Shown one piece after another: positions 6,875 to 13,464 of a stretch of 13,531 nucleotides of DNA. Origin of the DNA: Halovenus sp. Lineage in GTDB: Archaea > Halobacteriota > Halobacteria > Halobacteriales > Haloarculaceae. Where the stretch lies: the NCBI GenBank assembly GCA_028274925.1, contig JAQCNR010000215.1:1-13531 (forward strand), in the 5' to 3' direction. The position numbers and the translations under genes are program-made. Within the stretch, counting starts at the first letter, position 1, and every line of letters starts with the position of its first letter. Under the pieces are notes generated by a model. That model saw only the letters and a list, made by a program, of their open reading frames with translations. It was not told the origin of the DNA and searched no databases.

Positions 6875-7244
6875 TGGTGGCCCTGATGTCGTCGAGTGTG
6901 TCCAGAAACTGTGCAGCGTCCTCAGTTAGCCCGTAATACCGCCAGGATCCCTCCTTCCGACGGGTGATGAGTCCCGCCGAGTACAGACGCGACAACGCCT
7001 GACTGACCCCACTTTGACTGATACCGACCGCCGATTCGAGGTCACAAACACAGACATCATCCTCGGCAGCGGCGATACGACGAACCAGCTCGTACCGGGT
7101 GTCGTTACCGAGCGCCGAAAGTATCTGAACATCGGCGACCACTGCCTCTTCGTCGATCTCTGGAATCGCCGTACAGCACGCGTTCTCGGCCGACCCATCC
7201 GGTCGGCTGGACTGTGACTCAGTTTCGGAGTAGCCTTCACTCAT
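6867..7244 (-). CDS. arsR: ArsR-family metal-responsive repressor
   Basis: This 125-residue winged-helix repressor should release its operator on binding As(III). The core runs from VVADVQILSALGNDTRYELV (35-54) through VGISQSGVSQALSRLYSAGL (HTH, about 73-92) to the wing TRRKEGSWRYYGLT. The arsenic site of classic ArsR proteins, CxC in ELCVCDL, is present as VCVCDL (C65, C67) at the head of the DNA-contact helix region. A second Cys pair, NACC (C23, C24), lies in the N-terminal extension and could complete a thiolate site. The following arsM overlaps its last 8 bases. It likely represses its own operon through the palindrome just upstream of its start. Confidence 0.92.
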   Translation of the reverse strand: MSEGYSETESQSSRPDGSAENACCTAIPEIDEEAVVADVQILSALGNDTRYELVRRIAAAEDDVCVCDLESAVGISQSGVSQALSRLYSAGLITRRKEGSWRYYGLTEDAAQFLDTLDDIRATNE

Positions 7245-7258
7245 TTTAACAAATAGTA

Positions 7259-7281
7259 ATATAAGTATTTACTAATATAAC
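7259..7281 (-). promoter_or_regulatory. arsR promoter with overlapping palindromic operator
   Basis: The 20-base stretch ATATAAGTATTTACTAATAT (7259-7278 on +) is an inverted repeat with nine-base arms differing at one position and a two-base centre. It lies 15-34 bases upstream of the arsR ATG (7244). Read on -, the TTATATTA element at 7280-7273 is placed like a TATA box for a nearly leaderless transcript. Repressor bound here would block the transcription machinery. ArsR-family operators are usually AT-rich dyads of this kind. Confidence 0.7.
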
Positions 7282-7298
7282 TGTTTCGACGAGGGTCG

Positions 7299-7569
7299 CT
7301 ACAGAGGGGCGGTCAGGGAGTAATCAAAGTTCACGGAGTTCCGCACGACTTCTTCGATACCGATCTCTCCGATGTTCGCGCCGTATTCTGCAGTCCGAGG
7401 AATACTGTCGAGTATGAGGCCTGCGACGTACGCTTCTGGGGATCTTTGTGTGTATACAGCTCCTTGTCGAGGTCTCCGCTTTCCGTTTGCAGCGTGTCTC
7501 GCTCAGTGGGCGCGTCGATAGCCCCTCAAAACTCCCATCAGCGAGAATCACATTTGCAGCGTCGTCGAA
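7299..7569 (-). pseudogene. Frameshifted C-terminal remnant of a PhoU-family gene
   Basis: The gap between arsR and the acetyltransferase gene is not empty. On -, codons from about 7439 to the TAG at 7301-7299 read PEAYVAGLILDSIPRTAEYG, then ANIGEIGIEEVVRNSVNFDY, the last helix pair of a haloarchaeal PhoU domain. It aligns with DPEMYGYLVTITRALERTIY in the intact PhoU protein at 131-1036. Upstream, LDKELYTHKDP continues it in another frame, with a shift in the C/G run at 7438-7441. Further up, FDDAANVILADGSFEG (from 7569) lies in a third frame. At least two frame changes are needed, and the N-terminal half is absent: the recognisable part begins at the base after the acetyltransferase stop codon. 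I infer that a phoU-like gene once ended the phnDCE operon. The family call rests on the last ~50 residues. Confidence 0.6.
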
Positions 7570-8235
7570 CTACTCCCACAGTTTTGCTTCCTGCTCTTCG
7601 GGTGCGTACTGGGTGAGAAACGTCTCCAGATCACGAAAGGCTTCCAGTCGTGAAGCGAGCGTTTCGTGGTCCCAGTCCCACCACTCCGTTGCTTCGATTC
7701 GTGCCGCGGTTTCCACCGAAAACCGGCGGCGGATCGGTTCGGCAGGTACCCCGGCGACGATGGTGTAGGGTGGTACGTCTTCGGTAACCACGGCACCTGC
7801 ACCGACAACCGCGCCGTTTCCGACCGTCACACCCGGAAGAACGATCGCACCGTGGCCGATCCACACGTCGTGGCCGACTGTTACGGGCTGGTCAGCGCGC
7901 CACTCGAAGATGGTCTCGTCGTCATCGCCCAAGTTGTACTGTGCTGCGCGGTACGTGAAGTGGTGTGCAGTCGGACGGTCGATGGGGTGGTTCGTCGGCC
8001 CCAATCTGGCAGCAGCGGCGACGCTACCGAATTTCCCGACCGTGGTGTAGTCTAACTGGACGCGGCCCATCAGGTAGGTGAAATCCCCCACTGTCGAGTC
8101 GTGTATCCGCGTGTGGGGGCGGACCTCTGTCCACGCGCCGAGTTCACTGTCGCTGATCGAAACCGGGTCGTGCAATGTCGGGTCCGGACCGAGCGTCCGG
8201 GTCCGGTCGGGTCCGTACTCCTCGTAGTAGGTCAT
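7570..8235 (-). CDS. Phosphonate-cluster hexapeptide-repeat acetyltransferase
   Basis: This 221-residue left-handed beta-helix protein belongs to the xenobiotic-acetyltransferase-like hexapeptide group; relatives are common in phosphonate operons (the 'phosphonate metabolism, transferase hexapeptide repeat' family). Turns of the helix are visible from VSISDSELGAWTEVRPHTRI to VGHDVWIGHGAIVLPGVTVG and GAVVGAGAVVTEDVPPYTIV. The loop LGPTNHPIDRPTAHHFTYR (79-97) carries the expected catalytic histidine (H83) in N-H-P-x-D. The C-terminal RIEATEWWDWDHETL is typical of this group. It probably acetylates an amino group, perhaps on an aminoalkylphosphonate as PhnO does in enterobacteria, but no substrate is established. 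Its ATG lies two bases after the phnE stop, making it the last intact gene of the phnDCE operon. A broken paralogue sits at 1046-1367. Confidence 0.88.
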   Translation of the reverse strand: MTYYEEYGPDRTRTLGPDPTLHDPVSISDSELGAWTEVRPHTRIHDSTVGDFTYLMGRVQLDYTTVGKFGSVAAAARLGPTNHPIDRPTAHHFTYRAAQYNLGDDDETIFEWRADQPVTVGHDVWIGHGAIVLPGVTVGNGAVVGAGAVVTEDVPPYTIVAGVPAEPIRRRFSVETAARIEATEWWDWDHETLASRLEAFRDLETFLTQYAPEEQEAKLWE

Positions 8236-8237
8236 CG

Positions 8238-9263
8238 TCAGCGTCGACCCATCGTGGAGCCGATAATGTTTCTGGGAACGTTTGCGAACGTCTCGATGAT
8301 ACCGGTCTTCTCGACGTTGTCGTCCTCACGCAGCATCGACCGGACGCGCTGGCTGAGGAGTTCGACGGAGCCGGCAAGCAGGAAGATGAGGATGATACAG
8401 GCCATCATCTCCGTGTAGTTGAACGTCTGTCGCTGGACGTACAGCTCCAGCCCGAGGCCGCCTGCACCGATAATACCCAGCCCGATCGCCGCCCGGACGT
8501 TGTGTTCGAGGTCGAAGGCGATCCACGCGATGAACTGCCGGAACACCTGACTCAGCATACCGAAAGTGACGATCTGTGAACTGCTCGCGCCGGTCGACCG
8601 GATTCCTTCGATTGGCCCGTCTTCGATCTCTTCGAGTTCGTCGGTGAAGAGCCGACCGAGATAGCCGGTCGTGTCGACCATGATCGCTAGAGCACCGGTA
8701 AAAGGTGTAACGCCCGCCAGCGGAATGAGGATCAGGAACCAGACGAGCCCCGGAATCGCGCGGATGAGGCTCATCGTCCCTCGGAAGAGGAAGTTGAACG
8801 GATACGGAATCACTCGTTCGCTGGACATCACACCGAAAAACAGCGCCAGCGGGAGACCGAGTACCGTTCCGGCGAAGGCGACACCCATCGTGATGAACAT
8901 CGCACCCCAGACGATCTGGCCGCCCTCAACCGCGAGGATGAGGTTCTCCGCCCTGATGAAACTCCAGTACGCACCGACGTCGACGAAGGGGATTCCGAAG
9001 TACGTCGTCGGCGGGAAATACTCTGTCATCGCCTCGACAAACTGATCGAACTGTCCGACGAGTTCAGACAGCCTGAACTCGATAAGGAGGAGACTCCAGT
9101 AAAACAGGGCCCACGTGGTGACGAGCCCCAGGAGTGTCCAGAGCCGGCGTTTGGTCTTGCGGCGCTTCATATCCTGCAGCTTCTGTTCGGCCGGCGAATC
9201 ACCAATTTCGCCGAAGCCGAAATAGGCCGCGAGCGAGTTACCCTTCGATGGCGGCGTACTCAT
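8238..9263 (-). CDS. phnE: Phosphonate ABC transporter permease
   Basis: PhnE forms the membrane channel for phosphonate import with PhnC and PhnD. After a long cytoplasmic N-terminus (about 1-40, KRRKTKRR) come a first membrane helix (41-62) and the permease domain (about 115-305). The ATPase-contact EAA loop is EEIEDGPIEGIRSTGASSSQ (211-230), with the conserved G about ten residues after the first glutamate. The motif GLGIIGAGGLGLEL (261-274) is typical of PhnE/methionine-type permeases. At 341 residues it is longer than bacterial PhnE (about 260-280), owing to the N-terminal extension and an acidic C-terminal tail of about 30 residues. Its ATG overlaps the phnC stop as ATGA; the acetyltransferase follows two bases after its stop. 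Confidence 0.93.
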   Translation of the reverse strand: MSTPPSKGNSLAAYFGFGEIGDSPAEQKLQDMKRRKTKRRLWTLLGLVTTWALFYWSLLLIEFRLSELVGQFDQFVEAMTEYFPPTTYFGIPFVDVGAYWSFIRAENLILAVEGGQIVWGAMFITMGVAFAGTVLGLPLALFFGVMSSERVIPYPFNFLFRGTMSLIRAIPGLVWFLILIPLAGVTPFTGALAIMVDTTGYLGRLFTDELEEIEDGPIEGIRSTGASSSQIVTFGMLSQVFRQFIAWIAFDLEHNVRAAIGLGIIGAGGLGLELYVQRQTFNYTEMMACIILIFLLAGSVELLSQRVRSMLREDDNVEKTGIIETFANVPRNIIGSTMGRR

Positions 9264-10075
9264 GCTTCGATCTCCTGTTCGATATCAGCAGGCTCGGCTC
9301 CCTCTTGCTGGCCGTTCTGTTTGGGGTCGGGTTTGCTCGCCTGCTTGGCGAGGCTGACCGTCTCGACGCTGCCGTAGAGGTCGTCGATCAGTTCCGGGGT
9401 GAGTTCTCCGCGCCCGACATCGAACAGCTTCTTTCCATTACGTAGTCCAATAAAGCGGTCACCGAAGTGGGCCGCGACGTTCACCTGATGGAGACTCACG
9501 AGTGCGGTCACGCTGTGCTCCGAGGCGGCCTTGCGGAGGTAACCCATCACCGATTCGGCACTGGAGGGATCCAGACTCGCAACCGGTTCGTCAGCGAGCA
9601 ACAATCGTGGGTCCTGCACGAGTGCTCTCGCAATCCCGACACGCTGTTGTTGGCCACCGGACATCCGGGAGACCTTCTGGTGTGCCTCGTCGAGCAGACC
9701 GACCGTCTCGAGCGCTTCGAGCGCGCGGACCTTGTCCTCTTGAGACTGCCACTGGAGCATACTCCGGAGCATCGAGACGCGGTTGAGCGAGCCCGTAAGC
9801 GCGTTGAGATACGCCGAGACGCCCTCGACGAGGTTGTGCTGCTGGAAGATCATCCCGATGTCCGTCTGCGAGCCCGAGATATCCTCGCCGTCGAGGGTGA
9901 TCGATCCCTCGGTCGGTTCGGTGAGGCCGTTGACACACCGCAGCAGCGTCGACTTTCCAGCGCCCGATTCTCCGAGCAGGACGACGAACTCGTCTTCGAT
10001 TTCGAAGGAAACGTCTTCGAGTGCGACCACATCGCCATACTGCTTCGACAGGTTTTCGACTTTGAGTGTACTCAT
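9260..10075 (-). CDS. phnC: Phosphonate ABC transporter ATP-binding protein
   Basis: PhnC powers phosphonate import at the inner face of the membrane. All nucleotide-binding elements are present: Walker A GESGAGKST (35-43), Q-loop FQQHN (Q78), the signature SRMSGGQQQRVGIARAL (136-152), Walker B LLLADEPVASLDP (158-170) and the H-loop SLHQ (H196). The spacer with NRVSMLRSMLQWQ between Q-loop and signature is characteristic of PhnC rather than of other importers. Length is 271 residues, the last ~30 being a low-complexity acidic/Gln tail. It begins 20 bases after phnD ends and shares ATGA with phnE. Confidence 0.95.
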   Translation of the reverse strand: MSTLKVENLSKQYGDVVALEDVSFEIEDEFVVLLGESGAGKSTLLRCVNGLTEPTEGSITLDGEDISGSQTDIGMIFQQHNLVEGVSAYLNALTGSLNRVSMLRSMLQWQSQEDKVRALEALETVGLLDEAHQKVSRMSGGQQQRVGIARALVQDPRLLLADEPVASLDPSSAESVMGYLRKAASEHSVTALVSLHQVNVAAHFGDRFIGLRNGKKLFDVGRGELTPELIDDLYGSVETVSLAKQASKPDPKQNGQQEGAEPADIEQEIEA

Positions 10076-10095
10076 TAGTTTGATACCTTTCGCAA

Positions 10096-11124
10096 TTACG
10101 CACTGGGGTCGATACCGACAGCTTGCATCCGATCGATAATCGGCTGGTAATCTTCTATCGACGTGTCGGTGAGTGTTGTGAACGGTAGCTCATCTTCGTT
10201 GTAATCCTCTGGGTAGTGCTGTTCGATTTTCTCCTGTGTGGAGCCTCGAAGCACTTCTCCGACCTCTGTTTTCACATCGGATTCCCACGTTTTGCGGGCA
10301 TACATCGGCTGTTTCGGGATGGGGAATGACCACCAGACGGCCTTGAACTCCGGCGATTCGGTCCCCATTGTGTCCAAAAAAGAACTTTTTTCATCGACAC
10401 GGTCGGGAACCTCCGTTCCTTCGGGAAGGTGAGGAATTCCGTTGCCACCCCAAGTCGTTGCCCCGGCAGCTTGACCCTCCGCAACCCGCTGGAGCGCCTG
10501 GTCGTGGTCAGTCCAGCTACCCTCAAAGTCGACCGGGTCTCCCTTCGGCGCGTCACCGATATCGAGCCCGGCTTCCTGAATCGAGTACAGGGCGAAGATG
10601 GAACCGCTGGTCGAGAGACGGTCGGCGAACGCCCACGTCTTCCCCTCGACGTCCGCAGGTCCCTGGATATCGTTTGTTTCCGGCGGAACAACCATCAGCG
10701 AGAAATAAAATGCTGATCCACCAGTCACGGTCGTACCGTAGATATCCATCTTGTCCGGATTCGCCAGCACTGTCACGTCGTCCATCCCAATTTCGGCCTG
10801 CTCGCTTTCGAGGGCCGGGAGAATTGCCGAGTAATCTGTTGGGACCGTCATCTCGAACTCTGCACTGTCGATTTCGGCGTTCAGAAGATTCTGGACGGGT
10901 TTGTACCGACGGCGGGCGTCTGCCGGTGTTCCCGGTGTCAGTAACATCGAGACGACGTTGCCGTCTTCGGTGCCACCGAGAACGCCGCCACAGCCTGCGA
11001 GGCCGACACTGAGCGCCGCTCCGGCACTGCCGGCGATGAACTTCCGTCGCCCGACAGCGACTCCATCGCGGTCGGTGTTCGGTGTCGATACCTCGGTACC
11101 GTCGTCGTTCTGCTTGTTTGCCAT
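10096..11124 (-). CDS. phnD: Phosphonate-binding lipoprotein of the ABC transporter
   Basis: PhnD captures phosphonates (and possibly phosphite or organophosphates) outside the cell and delivers them to PhnE. The first 45 residues are a Tat lipoprotein signal: VGRRKFIAGSAGAALSVGLA with RR at 26-27 and lipobox LAGC (C45). The mature protein has the PhnD/SsuA fold: SMLLTPGTPADARRRYKPVQ opens the first lobe, EQAEIGMDDVTVLAN and GKTWAFADRLSTSGSIFALY (the loop that grips the phosphonate oxygens in this family) follow. Length is 342 residues. The ATG at 11124 is chosen: upstream in-frame codons lack family similarity and overlap the divergent phnG gene. A TATA-like box lies 25-32 bases upstream, so the mRNA is probably leaderless. 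An A6...T6 tract lies inside the gene at 10376-10391. Confidence 0.93.
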   Translation of the reverse strand: MANKQNDDGTEVSTPNTDRDGVAVGRRKFIAGSAGAALSVGLAGCGGVLGGTEDGNVVSMLLTPGTPADARRRYKPVQNLLNAEIDSAEFEMTVPTDYSAILPALESEQAEIGMDDVTVLANPDKMDIYGTTVTGGSAFYFSLMVVPPETNDIQGPADVEGKTWAFADRLSTSGSIFALYSIQEAGLDIGDAPKGDPVDFEGSWTDHDQALQRVAEGQAAGATTWGGNGIPHLPEGTEVPDRVDEKSSFLDTMGTESPEFKAVWWSFPIPKQPMYARKTWESDVKTEVGEVLRGSTQEKIEQHYPEDYNEDELPFTTLTDTSIEDYQPIIDRMQAVGIDPSA

Positions 11125-11148
11125 CACCTGGATGCTTTCAAAGAGACC

Positions 11149-11156
11149 GAATAACG
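11149..11156 (-). promoter_or_regulatory. TATA-like box of phnD
   Basis: Read on -, CGTTATTC is centred about 28 bases upstream of the phnD ATG (11124), the right distance for a leaderless haloarchaeal transcript. The surroundings are GC-rich, so the box stands out. It is a candidate by position only. Confidence 0.45.
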
Positions 11157-11229
11157 GTTGGCTGTCTAGTGTCCGAAGCGCCTGTGTTTTGCCCAGAGGA
11201 TGATGGGTCCACACTGCGCCGAGACTCGC

Positions 11230-11350
11230 TAGTCCGTACTCGTCTGGACTGCCAATTCTCGGCTGGGGAATGAACCCCGACAGCGAGAAACCCATCGAGA
11301 CTACCGAGAGAACTGTTATGCAGATGTCGGGTCGTGGTTCGACTGACTGT
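11230..11350. promoter_or_regulatory. Divergent phnD/phnG control region
   Basis: The 226 bases between phnD and phnG (11125-11350) hold no gene of their own. A 20-base dyad lies at 11231-11250, AGTCCGTACTCGTCTGGACT, with arms AGTCC/GGACT and inner AC/GT symmetry. Its left half (TAGTCCGTACTCGTC, 11230-11244) resembles the TTGTCCGTACGTGTA arm upstream of the PhoU-domain gene at about 11 of 15 positions. A weak TGTTATG at 11314-11320 could be the phnG TATA element. A shared operator for phosphorus genes is possible; the core octamer GTCCGTAC also occurs in coding DNA at 8211-8218, so the evidence is suggestive only. Confidence 0.35.
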
Positions 11351-11794
11351 ATGGTTGATCCACACGACAGATCCGACCGGTTCGAGTTGATCGCCGCCTG
11401 CGAGGAGGCGACACTCGCCCGGTTCGCCAACGACGTCCTCGAAGCTGATCCCCCGCTGTCGGTCCGCCAAGAGCCACGGCCACAGCTCCTGATGCAACAG
11501 GTCCAAGAACCAGTCCAGCGTCGACCCTTCAATCTCGGGGAGGTTCTCGTGACGCCCGCAGAGGTCGAACTCGACGGCGCACGTGGGTTCGCGATGCTGC
11601 CGGGCAAGGCCGAACGCGGAGCACTCTCGGGGGCGATTGTCGATGCCGCCGTCGCCGGGGGCCACGAGGAAACGCCGTCAATCGTTGCCGGCTTAGAGGA
11701 GGTTGCCGACCGACGCCGCGAGCAACGGCAGCGGGAGTGGGCCGAGAGCAAACACACAGCCGTCGAGTTCGAGACCATGGAGGATCAAGAGTGA
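11351..11794 (+). CDS. phnG: C-P lyase core subunit PhnG
   Basis: PhnG is part of the PhnGHIJ core complex, which (with PhnI and PhnL) transfers phosphonate to the ribose of ATP with release of adenine. The protein is 147 residues, close to the 150 of the E. coli protein. The conserved centre is NLGEVLVTPAEVELDGARGF (61-80) followed by LPGKAERGALSGAIVDAA, matching the family pattern G-x-x-L-T-x-A-x-V-x-L-DG-x-x-G-(14-18)-D-A. The end SKHTAVEFETM matches the bacterial 'ASRVDFFTM' block. The open frame extends up to 11270, but ATG 11351 gives MVDPHDRSDRFELIAACEEA, which begins in the family's first helix, and the TATA-like box fits. Its TGA overlaps the phnH GTG. Confidence 0.9.
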   Translation: MVDPHDRSDRFELIAACEEATLARFANDVLEADPPLSVRQEPRPQLLMQQVQEPVQRRPFNLGEVLVTPAEVELDGARGFAMLPGKAERGALSGAIVDAAVAGGHEETPSIVAGLEEVADRRREQRQREWAESKHTAVEFETMEDQE

Positions 11795-12333
11795 GAGCGC
11801 TCGGTATCGACCCCGTCCACGAAACGCGACAGACCTTCGACAGCCTCCTCTCGGCGATGAGCCGACCGGGGACCATCCACGCCGTTCCGGCGCCCGCCGA
11901 CCACGCCGTTGTGGCGACGCTCGTCGACCACGAAGTGACGCTTGCAACCGACGACGACGACCTTCGAGAGACACTCGCCGAGCAAGGCCGACTCGATGCC
12001 GCCTCTCGACAAGAAGCTGACATCGTCCACGCACGCGAGCACACGGAGTGGGATATCCGGGAGTGCAAGCGCGGTTCGCTGGTCGAACCCAGCGACGGAG
12101 CGACCGTCATCTATCGTGTCGATTCGCTCGGCGACGACGCTCCCGGAGCCGGAGTGACACTATCCGGCCCCGGTGTCGACGAGACGGCAGTGTTGTCGGT
12201 CGGCCTGCCGGAGTCTGAGTTGTCGGCCGTCGCGACGGCACAAACAGACTATCCGCGCGGTGTCGACGTGATTTTCACCACAGTGGACCGCGTGGCTGCC
12301 CTCCCACGGTCTGTCCAACTGGAGGTGGCCTGA
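11791..12333 (+). CDS. phnH: C-P lyase core subunit PhnH
   Basis: PhnH is a PLP-transferase-like fold subunit of the C-P lyase core complex without known catalysis of its own. The start is GTG 11791, in the GTGA overlap with the phnG stop, giving a 180-residue protein comparable to E. coli PhnH (194). It begins IDPVHETRQTFDSLLSAMSR with PGTI after it, matching the bacterial N-terminal '[20 protein letters not shown]'. It ends RGVDVIFTTVDRVAALPRSV with LEVA, matching '[23 protein letters not shown]'. Starting instead at 11737 would add 18 basic residues unlike the family. phnI follows with no gap. Confidence 0.93.
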   Translation: MRALGIDPVHETRQTFDSLLSAMSRPGTIHAVPAPADHAVVATLVDHEVTLATDDDDLRETLAEQGRLDAASRQEADIVHAREHTEWDIRECKRGSLVEPSDGATVIYRVDSLGDDAPGAGVTLSGPGVDETAVLSVGLPESELSAVATAQTDYPRGVDVIFTTVDRVAALPRSVQLEVA

Positions 12334-13464
12334 ATGGGATACGTTGCAGTCACCGCCGGTGAGGAGATTATCGAACGCGCCGAGCAACTGTTCGAGAAAC
12401 AGCGAATCGACGAGGACGAAGAACTGGCCGTCGACCAGATCGATGGGCAACTGAGCCGTCTCACCGGCCAGGCGATGAGCGAAGGGGGGCTCTACGCGCC
12501 CCAGCTTGCTGCACTCGCGGTCAAGCAAGCACAGGGTGACACTGTCGAAGCCGCCTTCCTGCTCCGGGCGTATCGCTCGACGCTGGAGCGGTTCGACGAG
12601 ACGGAGACGATCGAGCCGAGCGAGATGATCGCCAGCCGGCGCGTCTCACCAGCGTTCAAAGATGTCCCCGGCGGACAGATTCTCGGCGCGACGAAAGATT
12701 ACACCCAGCGACTGCTGGATTTCGACCTCCTCAACGGTGAGTCTACGGACCCGACCGCCGGCTGGGACATCGACGACGAGGGCGACCCGGAGGAGTTGAC
12801 CAACGTGACGGAACTACTCCGGGAGGAGGGGCTGCTGCACGACCCAGACGAACCAGTCGACGGAGAGCCAACCGACACCACCCGCGAGTCGGTGACGCAC
12901 CCGCCAGAGAGAGATGCGGTGTTGCAGGAACTGGCTCGCGGCGAGACCGGCGCAGTGACCGCGCTCGGCTACTCCGCGTTGCGGGGCTACGGACAGGTCC
13001 ACCCGACGCTCGCAGAGGTCCGCGTGGGTCGGCTGCCGGTCCGGATTACCCATCCCTACACTGACGAGGAGGTGACGGTCACCCACACCGAGGTCACGGA
13101 GTCCGAAGCAGTCGTCCCGGTCTACGAGAAGCGAACGGACCCACAATTCGCCTTCGGGTACGGCCTGACCTTCGGCCGCAACGAACGCAAGGCCATCGGG
13201 ATGACCGTCCTTGACGCCTCGATTCAACTCGACAGCGAAGACGAGCCGGCCGAAAGTCCCGAGTTCGTCCTTGATACCGTCGACGGAATGGACTCTTTTG
13301 GTTTCATCGAGCATCTCAAGCTGCCTCACTACGTGACCTTCCAGTCTATTCTGGACCGGATTCGCTCGATCAGGAAGCGCCAGCAAGCTGGTGAGGAGAA
13401 CAATAGTCCGTCTGACGAACAGCCCGCCGAGCCGCCAACAACAGGAGCGAGTGACGATGACTGA
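12334..13464 (+). CDS. phnI: C-P lyase core subunit PhnI (ATP/phosphonate nucleosidase component)
   Basis: PhnI, with PhnG, H and L, catalyses the first committed step: phosphonate plus MgATP to alpha-D-ribose-1-phosphonate 5-triphosphate plus adenine. The 376-residue protein follows the family throughout: MGYVAVTAGEE at the start, MSEGGLYAPQLAALAVKQAQ and VEAAFLLRAYRSTL (48-84), RVSPAFKDVPGGQILGATKD (103-122), ALGYSALRGYGQVHPTLAEV (210-229), FAFGYGLTFGRNERKAIGM (272-290) and FIEHLKLPHYVTFQ (324-337). It carries an acidic insertion at about 137-190 and a hydrophilic tail after 350, typical of salt-adapted proteins. Its ATG directly follows the phnH TGA, and phnJ begins inside its last codons. 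Confidence 0.95.
   Translation: MGYVAVTAGEEIIERAEQLFEKQRIDEDEELAVDQIDGQLSRLTGQAMSEGGLYAPQLAALAVKQAQGDTVEAAFLLRAYRSTLERFDETETIEPSEMIASRRVSPAFKDVPGGQILGATKDYTQRLLDFDLLNGESTDPTAGWDIDDEGDPEELTNVTELLREEGLLHDPDEPVDGEPTDTTRESVTHPPERDAVLQELARGETGAVTALGYSALRGYGQVHPTLAEVRVGRLPVRITHPYTDEEVTVTHTEVTESEAVVPVYEKRTDPQFAFGYGLTFGRNERKAIGMTVLDASIQLDSEDEPAESPEFVLDTVDGMDSFGFIEHLKLPHYVTFQSILDRIRSIRKRQQAGEENNSPSDEQPAEPPTTGASDDD

Noticed and set aside
8181..8218. Cluster of GTCCGG/GTCCGT elements
   Set aside because: They lie inside the acetyltransferase coding region, where Gly-Pro-Asp codons and Arg-Thr repeats explain them; they also show that the core octamer alone is not diagnostic of an operator.
11125..11778. 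Upstream extension of phnD to a 560-residue protein
   Set aside because: The extra 218 residues are antisense to phnG, lack family similarity and precede a clear Tat signal and TATA-like box at the chosen start, 11124.
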